From contig JBQTGW010000240.1 in NCBI GenBank assembly GCA_052390495.1, forward strand, positions 43,846 to 107,845: 64,000 bases of DNA, written 5' to 3'. Shown in pieces: positions 49,438 to 58,200 of the stretch. Source of the DNA: GCA-003244245 sp052390495. Lineage in GTDB: Bacteria; Actinomycetota; Actinomycetes; Mycobacteriales; Pseudonocardiaceae. The first letter of the stretch is position 1, and the number at the start of each line of letters is the position of its first letter. Both the position numbers and the translations under genes were made by a program. The notes under the pieces were generated by a model. The model ran no database searches. It was not told where the DNA came from and saw only the letters and a list, made by a program, of their open reading frames with translations.

Positions 49438-51468
49438 TCATGCGTTGCCGTCGAGGTAGGCCCTGGCTTGCAGGGTGAACAGCTCGGCGTACCCGCCGCC
49501 GAGGGCCATCAGCTCGTCGTGGGTGCCCTGCTCGGTGATCCGCCCGTGGTCCATGACGATGATCTGGTCGGCATGGCGGATGTTGGCCAGCCGGTGGGTG
49601 ATCAACACCGTGGTGCGGGTAGGGCCTGCGCCGTCGCCCGATCCGCGGCCCGCTCGGCTGAGTGACTGGCGGGAGCTCAGCGATTGCAAGGATCGGAACA
49701 CCGCATGCTCGGCTTTGGCGTCCAGCGCGGCGGTGGGTTCGTCGACGACGAGCAGGGGTGCGTCCCGGTACAGGCCACGGGCGACGCTGATCCGCTGCCA
49801 CTGCCCGCCGGAGAGGTCGCAACCGTTCTGGAACTGGCGGGAGAGCACGCTGTCCCAGCCATGCGGAAGATCGGCGACAACGGCGTCGGCACCGGACTCG
49901 GCCGCGACGGCGGCGAGCACGCGGCGATCCGGGTCGGCGCGTTCCAGCCGGCCGATGCGGATGTTGTTCTCGGCGGTCATCGGCCACTCGGCGGGGTGCT
50001 GCAGCACCAGCGCGACCTGTGAGTGCAGCTCGCGCTGGTCGACCTGCGCGATGTCCACCCCGTCCCAGCTCACCCGGCCCTGGTCGGGCAGGTAGAGCCC
50101 AGTGATCACCTTGGCCAGGGTGGACTTGCCAGAACCGTTCTCCCCCACCAATGCGACGACCTGCCCACGGCTGATCGTCAGGCTGACGCCGTCCAGGGCC
50201 GGTTCGTCCTTCCCCGGGTAGCTGAAGGACACCTCGTGCAGCTCGATGAGTTTCGGATCATGCGGGAGTGCCGCCACGGCTACGGCCCGGTGCAGGCGCC
50301 GGCACTGATCCAGGCAGCTGGTCAGCAGGTCGAGGTAGAGGCTGTGCTCGTAGAGCCGGTTGGCGGCGTACACCGTGGTGGACGCCGCTGAACTGGCGGT
50401 GCGCATCGCCACCGCCGCGGCACCCGCCAAGGCCAGTGGCATTGCCCCGGTGTAAAGCAGTACGCCGAGGACCCCGTAGGCCAACGCGGTGCCGACCCCT
50501 GCCAGGGTCCGGCCGACCAGCCGGATCGCGGTCTTGTGGTGCTCGACCCGCACGGCCTCGGTGGTGAGCTGGGACCCGATCCGACGGTGCTCGCTGAGCA
50601 GAGTGTGCTGCGTGGTGAAGGCACGAACCTCGGCCGCCTGGTACCGACTGGTGATCATGTCACTGGTGATCCCCAGTCGGCGCATCCGCGAGACCATCCG
50701 CACAAACGACTGGTAAGACAGCATCGCGGCCCGCACGCTGGCCCAGCCATTGGGCAGCGCGGCCAGCAGTACCACGGGCGCCAGCATGGGGTTGAGCAGG
50801 CCCGCGGTGCCGATCGCGGCGGCCAACGAGATCATCGAGCTGAGCAGGTTCCCGGCGTCGCTCACCCCTTGGCGGACACTCATGATCCCCTGCGCCGAGG
50901 CCCGCCGCACCAGCTCCACGAAATCCGCGTCGTCGAAAGCGACCAGCTCCACCCCGATCACCGCGGCGTGCAGTTCATCCTGAACGCGCAGCTCCACCCG
51001 AGGGGCCAGGACGGCGTGCACGGCGCCGACCGTGGCGTCCAACAGCCCTCCCACAGCGTAGGAGGCCATCACCAAAGTCAGCGCAGGTAACGCCGCCACC
51101 ACCCGCTGCGGCGTCGGGCCCTCCTCCAGCAGCTGGGTAAACACGTTCGCGGTAGCCAGCAAACCGAACGCGGTGGCGCATCCCGAGAGCAGCTCGACCA
51201 CCGCCGCCAGCAACGTCAACCGCGGCGAAGTCTGCCAGGCCAGCCGCACCAGCATGCCCATCGCACCCGGAGCCGCCCGCAGCATCGAGCCGACACCGGC
51301 CCCGGCGACCGCCTCGTTCACCTTCGCCCAGGACGGGGTCTTGACATCGTCAACGCCGATCAGCGTCGGCTCGCCCGCGTCTGGTGCACCGACGCCCGGC
51401 GCTCGCCTGAACCTCAAGGTGGCCTCCCCGTACTCCGGCCCCCCGCCGCGCGCCGCCGCTGGAGCCAC
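49438..51468 (-). CDS. ABC exporter, fused permease and ATPase
   Basis: Up to 676 residues: an N-terminal region of about 60 residues, six membrane helices (about 75-360), and an ATPase domain from about 415. Walker A is VGENGSGKSTLAKV, the signature is DLSGGQWQRISVARG, Walker B is PLLVVDEPTAALD, and the switch His is in VLITHRLANIRH. A half-transporter that would act as a dimer, in the group often found with peptide or polyketide clusters. Lying 432 bp upstream on the same strand as the PKS, it may export the same product. Its true start may be inside the assigned frame, for example near 51360. Confidence 0.9.
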   Translation of the reverse strand: MAPAAARGGGPEYGEATLRFRRAPGVGAPDAGEPTLIGVDDVKTPSWAKVNEAVAGAGVGSMLRAAPGAMGMLVRLAWQTSPRLTLLAAVVELLSGCATAFGLLATANVFTQLLEEGPTPQRVVAALPALTLVMASYAVGGLLDATVGAVHAVLAPRVELRVQDELHAAVIGVELVAFDDADFVELVRRASAQGIMSVRQGVSDAGNLLSSMISLAAAIGTAGLLNPMLAPVVLLAALPNGWASVRAAMLSYQSFVRMVSRMRRLGITSDMITSRYQAAEVRAFTTQHTLLSEHRRIGSQLTTEAVRVEHHKTAIRLVGRTLAGVGTALAYGVLGVLLYTGAMPLALAGAAAVAMRTASSAASTTVYAANRLYEHSLYLDLLTSCLDQCRRLHRAVAVAALPHDPKLIELHEVSFSYPGKDEPALDGVSLTISRGQVVALVGENGSGKSTLAKVITGLYLPDQGRVSWDGVDIAQVDQRELHSQVALVLQHPAEWPMTAENNIRIGRLERADPDRRVLAAVAAESGADAVVADLPHGWDSVLSRQFQNGCDLSGGQWQRISVARGLYRDAPLLVVDEPTAALDAKAEHAVFRSLQSLSSRQSLSRAGRGSGDGAGPTRTTVLITHRLANIRHADQIIVMDHGRITEQGTHDELMALGGGYAELFTLQARAYLDGNA

Positions 51469-51896
51469 TGCTCCGGGCGATAACCCTGCTATTCACTCAC
51501 GAGCCCACAGGCTGAGCCCAGGCCAACATCATGATCACTTAAAGTTTATCCGTAGTGACCCCCAGTAGTCGTTGACATTCCCCCCACCCCTCGCCCAGAT
51601 TTCCCGCCCTCACCCCGCCAGATGATCGCCGTCCCGCCCAGCGCGATCGCCGCACCGCCCGCAATTCCTCTAAACAGCACCCCCTAACGTGCCGAACCGC
51701 AATTCGGCTCCGAATAGCGCTCAGCAGGGTGCACAGAACCGCAATTCGGTTCCTAATCGCTGTCCCAACCCGGTGCGATTTGGCTCCTAATGGCGGTCTA
51801 GTTCCGGGCTTACGGAGCTGCAAGGGGGCTCGGGCACGGCCTCGGTGTGCAGCGGGCGACCTGACGTTATGAGCTCAACACATTCAGTGACCTGAG
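51469..51896. other. Intergenic region with short interspersed repeats
   Basis: No gene is supported here. Three related units occur: AATTCGGCTCCGAATAGCG at about 51701, AATTCGGTTCCTAATCGC at about 51741 and ATTTGGCTCCTAATGGCG at about 51779, each 35-40 bp apart and partly palindromic. Two further units (ATCCGGTTCCGG) lie at about 52595 and 52629, on the far side of the kinase remnant. Confidence 0.5.
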
Positions 51897-52190
51897 TTAA
51901 GCCAGTGCTGCATTTAGATGCGATCGGACTACGTGTGCAGCGCTGTCCGGGCATTGCTGGTCGGTGTCTATCTGCACGTCGAAGTCACCAATGCCGTGCC
52001 GCTCGATGTCTCGCCAGGTCTCGTCCCAGGCGGTGAGGCGGGCGTCGACGTCGGTCGATCCTCGTGCTGACATTCGCTGTTCAGCGATCTCGCGGGGACA
52101 CCACAGGAGCACTGACAGCCAATCCGCAGGATACGAAGCGACGGCGCGTACGCCGGCTAGCTGCCCAGGGCAACGGCAAGTTCGCCGACT
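51897..52190 (-). pseudogene. C-terminal remnant of a guanylate-kinase-like AAA protein
   Basis: The last about 95 residues of a small P-loop kinase: GQLAGVRAVASYPADWLSVL, LWCPREIAEQRMSARGSTDV, DARLTAWDETWRDIERHG and a terminal DVQIDTDQQCPDSAAHVV, which match the lid and C-terminal region of guanylate-kinase-like actinomycete proteins. The N-terminal half with the P-loop is missing; upstream the frame becomes Arg/Cys-rich without similarity. Probably a decayed fragment. Confidence 0.6.
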
Positions 52191-52879
52191 GTCGTGTGAT
52201 CGTCATATCGAGTCACAGGTTGGGTGTGGGTTCACTCTGTCCGGAGCGGGTGCGCCGGGATCCCGGTCAGGTCTGGGCCCTCTCTGGCTACTGCGGGATC
52301 TTCCTGGTGCCGGGCCGGTGCCCTCTGATTGCTGTTTCGGCAGAGGAGGGTGCTCACCGGGTTGTGTTCTTCCGAGAAGGTGATCAGGGGCTGGGCTGGT
52401 GGCTGGTCGCGCTGGGCACGGCGGTCACTGGCTCCGGGGAGTGGGAGGTCTGTGCCTCCCCCGGTGTCATCGCTGGTCGATGCTGCCTGAGCAGGACCCC
52501 GCCCGCTCTGCCGGTCACCTGAAGTAACGTGCAACTACGGGCTGCGACCATGCTGTGGTCCTGTCCTGTCCTCACTCCCCATCCAGGTCAGCATCCGGTT
52601 CCGGGTGGTGCTCTGGGGGGTGCCCGTCACAGGGATCCGGTTCCGGATGGTGGTTTGGTGCTGGACTCCGGACCGTGATTGCTCCGGAACAAGGCGGCGA
52701 CGGGGAAGGTGATCAAGGACATTTCGGTGGCCTGGGGTCTCGTGGTGCTGGGAGCGAGGCATGATCGCCGGAAGTGGGGGGGGGGGGGGGGGGGGGGGGA
52801 CGCGGGGGCCCCAACCAACCCCGACCCGCCCCGGGGGGGGGGGGGGGGGGGGGTGGGGGGGGGGGGCCCGGGGGCCCGT
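52191..52879. other. Noncoding, low-information region with poly-G tracts
   Basis: No gene is supported. A plus-strand frame at about 52200-52520 (LSGYCGIFLVPGRCPLIAVS) has some coding-like character but no start, family or neighbour. At 52777-52876 the sequence consists almost only of runs of G (up to 20 or more) broken by a C-rich segment, which looks like an assembly or base-calling artefact rather than natural DNA. Confidence 0.5.
52777..52876 (+). repeat. Poly-G / G-C homopolymer tract
   Basis: Two long G runs flank a short mixed segment at about 52800-52830. Nothing else in the window resembles it. It could be a misassembled join, or a genuine G-quadruplex-forming tract; the former is more likely. 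Confidence 0.7.
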
Positions 52880-54263
52880 TCACGGGAGCTCCCCGTTCCA
52901 CGGTGCATCACTTGACGTCATGAATACAACACAACCAGTGAACTTGACGTGGCCCTGCGCTATCAACCCGGTGCGATGCTCGGCTGGTGCAGCGGTGACG
53001 GTGGCGTTGACATGGGCGCAGGCTTCATCGGGTTCGCCTGTTGTCGCCATGCAGATAGCTCGGTCCAGCTGGATCAGGGCGGGGTCGAGGTATTCGTTGG
53101 GCCGGTAGAGCGCCAGAGCGCGGCGCTGGAACTCCTCGGCATCGGTGGTCATACCCAGCAAGGTGTAGGCGTTGCCCACTGTGAAATAGAACTGCCGCGA
53201 AATAGAACTGCCGCGAAATAGAACTGCCGCTCGGTGTAGCCCAGTGCCGTATCCGCGGTTGCGCTCGCCGGTAGCCGGCCGAACAGTGTCTCGGCTCGAA
53301 GCAGCCGAGCGCGTGCCTCGTCCTGACGGTGCAGCTGCGCTAGAGAACGCGCCTCGACGACCAGGCCACGCACGAGCCACGGGGACGTCGCATCGCCCAG
53401 CAGCGAGCGGGCACGCTCGCTGTGCGCCAGGGCCGCCTTGGGTGCACCGTGGTAGAGCCACACAATCCCCGCTCGCACCGTGGCGAGCCCGGCAAGCTGC
53501 GGGTCATCCGCTTCCCGTGCGGCCAGGACGGCGGTGCGGAACCAGGCGCGGGCTTCGCGTTGTTTGGCCAGTGCCGCCAGAAAGATCCCGATCAGCGCCG
53601 CCAGCTGGCCGCTGACGCGGCAGAGTTCCGCGCGCTGGCACATTGGCTGCCGGTGGGTCAAGAGCTGCTGCACCTCGGCGAAGTCGCTCACCACATCGGC
53701 CAGCAGCTCCCGGGGCGGGGTCACCTGGTAGCGCTGCGCGTGCTCGTGGAGCATCTGTTGCCAGTACTCCACGGTGTGCTCGCTGACATTGGAACTGTCC
53801 AGTACCGCATCCATCCGACGGCGCACCTGCTCCACCACGGCCAGCGCCGACGCTGAAAGACCCATGCCACCACCGGTCAAGACGTCATGTAAAACCGCGC
53901 GACGGTACGTCTCGTCCTCGTCGCCACTGGGTGCAGGATCGGGGGTCCGGTCTCGATGCGGCTGACCTGAGGCTGGCTCAGGCCAAGCCATTGCCCGAGC
54001 AATCCTTGCGAGATGCCGACTGGCCCGTAGACGGCTTGGTGGTATGGGTGCATCCGATAGGCGCGGCCGACGTGGCCGATGTGCTGGGCAACGAACGCAT
54101 CCTGCAGCTGCGCGAGATGCCAGAACTCAGCCGGTACTACGGGCGGGACGATGAGCCTGTCACGTGAGTCGTGCTGGCAACGGGCGCACTGATGCTGACT
54201 GTTGTCCGTGGCAAGGCGTGTGCCACAGCGGCAGTAGCGCTCTCCGGCTGGCGATGACTTCAT
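52880..54263 (-). pseudogene. XRE/TPR regulator with N-terminal zinc ribbon, broken in several places
   Basis: From 54263: a zinc ribbon (YCRCGTRLATD, QCARCQHDSRD), then an XRE domain ending QWLGLSQPQVSRIETGPPI. Here the recognition-helix-to-linker segment present in relatives is missing and the frame is lost (stop at 53877). The helical TPR-like part continues in another frame from about 53900 (AVVEQVRRRMDAVLDSSNVS, ARAWFRTAVLAAREADDPQL) to GYTERQFYF. A threefold 16-bp tandem repeat at 53183-53230 then shifts the frame, and the last about 75 residues (GNAYTLLGMTTDAEEFQRRA) follow in the third frame towards the poly-G region. Confidence 0.75.
53183..53230. repeat. 16-bp tandem repeat, three copies
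   Basis: GAAATAGAACTGCCGC occurs three times in succession (53183-53198, 53199-53214, 53215-53230). One copy would keep the regulator in frame at this point; three copies add 32 bp and break it. This is consistent with slipped-strand mutation or an assembly error. Confidence 0.9.
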
Positions 54264-54504
54264 GTTTACAGCTCCTATCCCCTCAGCTGCGCGGATCTTA
54301 GCGGAACGACGCTAGCCGTTCTCCGCAGATCGACCCAGCGACGGGTAGGAAGGATGACCCTAAGCACTCCACTCCACGCCGGTGGCCCAGCGCGAACCGG
54401 TGGCTCTTCACGGTCACTCCGGGCGGGCAGCACGCTCACCTGCAGGCCGGTCCGGTCGTGAACGCCGCTACTGTGCGTTCGGCCATACGAACTGAGGGGA
54501 AGCG

Positions 54505-55908
54505 GTGATCGCAATGAGCTACGGACCCACCGACAAGCCCGTGGGGCGTGCAGGTACCCCGCCCGTCGCTCCGACGCTGCTGGAGCGCCCTGACGTGCGG
54601 GGTTTCCTGGCCGCCCACAACTTCGGCGCCTTCTACCGGGTGCTGTGCGACAACGGATGGAGCCAGCACGGGATCGCGAAAGCCACCAAGACTCACCAGT
54701 CCCAGATCTCGGAGATCATCAAGGGTCGGCAGGTCATCGACTACCGGGTGCTGGTCCGGATCGCCGAGGGCCTGGGTATCCCGCGTGAGCGGATGGGTCT
54801 CGGCTGCGGCGCCGGTAGCGCGGATGGCGCCTACGCTGGCGGGGTCACGGTCACCAACCCCGCTAAGGGGGTGAGTTCGGAGATGCGCCGTCGCGCTTTA
54901 CTCACCGCAGCAGGCATGGCCATCGCGGGGCGGCCGTTGCAGGGGATCAGCGATCTGGCCGAGTTGCCTGGTCCGTCGCCGGTCCCGCTGCCGGAGCGGA
55001 TCTTCGAGGTCCACGTGGCGAAGGTGCGCGACCTCACCCGGCGGCTCCGCGAAGCCAGCCGCACCTATGGGTCCGACCCGGAGGTGAGCAGCGCGGCGGC
55101 CACCTGGGCGACCCGGCTACTGGACGTGCCGGGCACCGAGCCGATCAAGCAGGCACTGATGACAGCGGTGGCCGAGCTGCACATCCAAGCTGGCTGGGCC
55201 GCATTCGATGCTTGCCTCTACGACCGCACCATGCACCACTACACCCGCGCGCTAGAGCTGGCCACCAAGGTCGGCGACGCCTACGTGCAGGCCCTTGCCC
55301 TGAGCTATGCCGGGCTGGCCACCGAGGAGCACGGCCATCCCGACGACGGACTGAAGATGCTCCAGTACGGCCAGGTCAAGGCATGGGACATCCCTTCGGA
55401 CGACCAGCGCATGAGGATAGTTGGGGTAAGTACCCGGGTGGCTGTGGAGGCATGCGCGCGGGCGGACTCCGCGACCGCCCTGGCCCGCCTCGGCTACTGG
55501 GATGCCGCCTACACCGAGTTCGCGACGTCGCGGGAGCTGTGGCAGCCCACGCCCACCGATCCCAGTGGTGGTGATCTCGACAGGGTGGCCGCACGACTGG
55601 AGGTCGCCCGCAGGCGGCTGGATGCCGCGGAGCCCTTCGCTGCGGCCTCGGTGCGGCGCTGGGAGAGCGTCGGCATCCAGCGCGCCCGCACCCAGTCCGG
55701 CATCCTCCTGGCCACCATCCACGTCCGGGCCGGGGAGTCCGACGGGTTGCAGCTGGCTCACGGCGCGATCACGGGCGTGACGAAGCTCAGCTCAATCCGC
55801 GCCCGCCGACAACTCGAATCACTGGTCGCCGCCCTGGAAACCCGGCCAGGCAGCGACCATCGCGACCTCGCCCAGATGGCCCGCCACATCGCCGCCACCC
55901 GCGCCTGA
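54505..55908 (+). CDS. XRE-type transcriptional regulator with TPR-like region
   Basis: 467 residues from GTG 54505, 5 nt after GAGGGGAAG. The helix-turn-helix is NGWSQHGIAKATKTHQSQIS followed by EIIKGRQVIDYRVLVRIAEG. Then comes a Tat-like or linker stretch (MRRRALLTAAGMAIAGRP), common in this family, and about 300 residues of TPR-like helices (MHHYTRALELATKVGDAYVQ, ALALSYAGLATEEHGHPDDG). It is intact and divergent from the broken XRE gene at 54263. Target and ligand are unknown. Confidence 0.88.
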   Translation: MIAMSYGPTDKPVGRAGTPPVAPTLLERPDVRGFLAAHNFGAFYRVLCDNGWSQHGIAKATKTHQSQISEIIKGRQVIDYRVLVRIAEGLGIPRERMGLGCGAGSADGAYAGGVTVTNPAKGVSSEMRRRALLTAAGMAIAGRPLQGISDLAELPGPSPVPLPERIFEVHVAKVRDLTRRLREASRTYGSDPEVSSAAATWATRLLDVPGTEPIKQALMTAVAELHIQAGWAAFDACLYDRTMHHYTRALELATKVGDAYVQALALSYAGLATEEHGHPDDGLKMLQYGQVKAWDIPSDDQRMRIVGVSTRVAVEACARADSATALARLGYWDAAYTEFATSRELWQPTPTDPSGGDLDRVAARLEVARRRLDAAEPFAAASVRRWESVGIQRARTQSGILLATIHVRAGESDGLQLAHGAITGVTKLSSIRARRQLESLVAALETRPGSDHRDLAQMARHIAATRA

Positions 55909-55925
55909 CGTGCTATCCATACTCC

Positions 55926-56196
55926 CTATGACCCGTCCACAGGGTCCGAATCGTCTCGATAGGCCGACTCCCTCAAGAGATGCAGAGCGGCGGCGAGGTT
56001 GTCGGTTGCCTTCTGGGTGCGTGGGTGATTGTCGCCGAACACACAGCGCGCTCGGGCGAGCGTGTCCTGGCTGAGCTCCCGCGCTGCTTCGAACTCGCCT
56101 ATTGCCACAGCGGCGATCAGAAAGTCGGACATGGCCAGCCGCTCGGCTGCCCGTAGCCACTGCGGCGGCGGCATCGAGCATGGTCCCTGGTGGCAC
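55926..56196 (-). pseudogene. C-terminal TPR fragment
   Basis: AAVAIGEFEAARELSQDTLA, then RCVFGDNHPRTQKATDNLAA and ALHLLRES are the final repeats of the large TPR/NB-ARC-type proteins of actinomycetes (repeat with GxDHPxTxxxxxNLAxxL). The protein would be several hundred residues longer, but upstream only a short out-of-frame stretch (MLDAAAAVATGSRAA) resembles it. Probably a remnant. Confidence 0.55.
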
Positions 56197-56241
56197 CCCG
56201 GTAGGATCGCGTCCCGCGGCGGTGTTGAACGAGCGACAGCG

Positions 56242-57228
56242 TCAGCCCTTGACGGCGCCTTGGGTGAAGCCGGAGATGAAGCGGGCGAGTAGCAGGTTGA
56301 ACAGCAGCGCGATGGGCAGCGCGATCAGGACGCCTGCAGCCTGCAGGGACTGCCAGAAGAAGACGTCACCGCGGATGAGTTCGGTGGGCACCCCGGTGCT
56401 GACCACCTTCTCCGCGCTGGGTGAGACGAAGGCCAGGGCGTAGATGAACTCGCTCGCGACGAGCGTGAAGGCGAAGACGATGATGGCGACCATGCCGGGG
56501 AACAGCAGTGGCACGACGATCCGGGCAAACGCGCCCAGCCGGCTGTAGCCGTCGACCATCGCCTGCTCCTCGATGTCGCGGGGCAGCGCCTTGAGGAAGC
56601 CGATGAGCAGCCAGGTCGACACCGGAACCGTGATCGTGGGGTAGACCAGCACCAGCGACCAGGTGGAGTCCTGCAGCCCGACGGTGACCACCAGCCGGGA
56701 CAGGGACAGGAACAGCAGCGTCGGCGGCACCAGGTAGACGAAGAAGATGGCGATGCCCATCGGCCCGGCCCACGGCCGGTCCAGCCGGGTCAGCGCATAG
56801 GCCGCGGGCACGGCCAGTGCCAGTGTGATCGCGACCACCAGCAGCCCCACCCACCCGGTGTTGACCACGAAGGTGAGGAAGGCGGTGTCGGTGAACAGGA
56901 AAACGACGTGGTCGAGCGTGGCGGGCTCGGTGAAGCCGAAGGGGGTGTTATCCGGGTCGTAGAGGTCGGAGTTGAGCTTGAGCGCGGTGATCGCGCCGTA
57001 GAGGAACGGCCCGGCGCACACCAGCGCGGCGAGCACCGCCACCACGTAGAGCGCCGCCCGGGCCAGCAGGTGCCGCCTGCGGTAGTGCCTGCGCAGCCGG
57101 GCCGCCTGCGCGGCGTCGAGTGCCCGGCCCGCAGTCGGCGGTGCCGCTGCGGCCGATGGTGCCGCTGTGCCCGACGGTGCCGCTACAGCCGGAGGTGCCG
57201 TTGCATCCGATGGTGTCTGGGGGCTCAC
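56242..57228 (-). CDS. Carbohydrate ABC transporter permease (MalG-like)
   Basis: 328 residues starting at GTG 57228, 2 bp after the stop of the partner permease. Six membrane helices follow a 60-residue Ala/Pro-rich cytoplasmic leader with AAPSG-type repeats. The EAA loop, which contacts the ATPase, is seen as IEEQAMVDGYSRLGAFARIV. It would pair with the permease at 57231-58169 to carry a sugar into the cell. The substrate is not predictable. Last gene of the operon. Confidence 0.92.
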   Translation of the reverse strand: MSPQTPSDATAPPAVAAPSGTAAPSAAAAPPTAGRALDAAQAARLRRHYRRRHLLARAALYVVAVLAALVCAGPFLYGAITALKLNSDLYDPDNTPFGFTEPATLDHVVFLFTDTAFLTFVVNTGWVGLLVVAITLALAVPAAYALTRLDRPWAGPMGIAIFFVYLVPPTLLFLSLSRLVVTVGLQDSTWSLVLVYPTITVPVSTWLLIGFLKALPRDIEEQAMVDGYSRLGAFARIVVPLLFPGMVAIIVFAFTLVASEFIYALAFVSPSAEKVVSTGVPTELIRGDVFFWQSLQAAGVLIALPIALLFNLLLARFISGFTQGAVKG

Positions 57229-57230
57229 CG

Positions 57231-58169
57231 TCAGAACACCTCGATCCGGCGGACCGCGCGCAGGATGAGCACGGCGGCGGCGAGCAGCAGCGGGAACAGG
57301 AACAGCGCGATTGCCGCGCCCTGGCCGATGTCCCCGCCCTCGATACCGACGATGAACGCCCAACTCGACAGCACCTGGGTGGAATTGGTCGGCCCACCGC
57401 GGGTGAGGATGTAGACGACGGTCATGTCGGTGAAGGTGAAGATCGCGCCGAACAGGGCAGCCACCGCGATCAGCGGCAGGGTCAGCGGGATGGTCACCTC
57501 GAACATCCGCCGCCAGAACCCGACGCCGTCGACCCGGGCCGCGTCCTGCAGGTCGGTCGGGATGCCGAGCAGCCCGACCATCATGATCACCGCGGCCAGC
57601 GGGACGAGGCGCCACACGTGCACCGCGATCACCGACGCGGTGGCGAGCTCGGGTCTGCCGAGAAAGTACAGGTGGGCATCGATGAGACCGAGATTGCGCA
57701 GCACCCAGTCGATCGGGCTGTAGACCGAGTCGTAAAGCCACAGCCAGGCCACCGTCGACAGCGCCACCGGGGTGGTCCAGGGCAGCAGCACCAGGAACCG
57801 GACCACCCACTTGCCGTGGAACTCGGCGACCAGGATGTTCGCCAGCACCTTGCCCAGCACGATGATCAACACCATCGACACCGCGGTGAACACGAAGGTG
57901 TTCCCCAGTGCCTGCCAGAACACGGGGTTATCGAAGATCAGGCCGAAGTTGCGCAGACCCACCCAGTCAAAGGACGGGTCACCCGCGGTGACGTCGCTGA
58001 ACGCGAAAGCGACGGCGAGAACGAAGGGGACCGCGACGATGAGCACGATGTAGACCACGGCAGGCAGCAGCATTACCCAGGCCAGGAACCCCTCCCGATC
58101 GGCGAGCCGACGCCCCGGCGCGCGTCGCGCGGCATCCGCCTGCTCGTGTGGCAGCACCGCCTGGCTCAT
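57231..58169 (-). CDS. Carbohydrate ABC transporter permease (MalF-like)
   Basis: 312 residues with an AGGAG ribosome-binding site before ATG 58169. Six hydrophobic helices (first: FLAWVMLLPAVVYIVLIVAV) and the EAA motif DLQDAARVDGVGFWRRMFEV identify a MalF/UgpA-type inner-membrane component. It is coupled to the second permease downstream and follows the ATPase gene by 31 bp. Confidence 0.92.
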   Translation of the reverse strand: MSQAVLPHEQADAARRAPGRRLADREGFLAWVMLLPAVVYIVLIVAVPFVLAVAFAFSDVTAGDPSFDWVGLRNFGLIFDNPVFWQALGNTFVFTAVSMVLIIVLGKVLANILVAEFHGKWVVRFLVLLPWTTPVALSTVAWLWLYDSVYSPIDWVLRNLGLIDAHLYFLGRPELATASVIAVHVWRLVPLAAVIMMVGLLGIPTDLQDAARVDGVGFWRRMFEVTIPLTLPLIAVAALFGAIFTFTDMTVVYILTRGGPTNSTQVLSSWAFIVGIEGGDIGQGAAIALFLFPLLLAAAVLILRAVRRIEVF

Positions 58170-58200
58170 GGCTCGCTCCTGGCCAGCAGGGTTCGCGTCG

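Noticed and set aside
51700..51800. CRISPR array
   Set aside because: Only three imperfect units, with spacers that are themselves similar, and no cas genes in the window.
51539..51823. Minus-strand frame of 94 codons in the repeat-bearing intergenic region
   Set aside because: Its Arg/Ile-rich sequence comes from the short repeats themselves; no gene signals.
52200..52522. Plus-strand coding-like stretch (LSGYCGIFLVPGRCPLIAVS)
   Set aside because: No start, family or context; it lies between a gene remnant and a suspicious poly-G tract.
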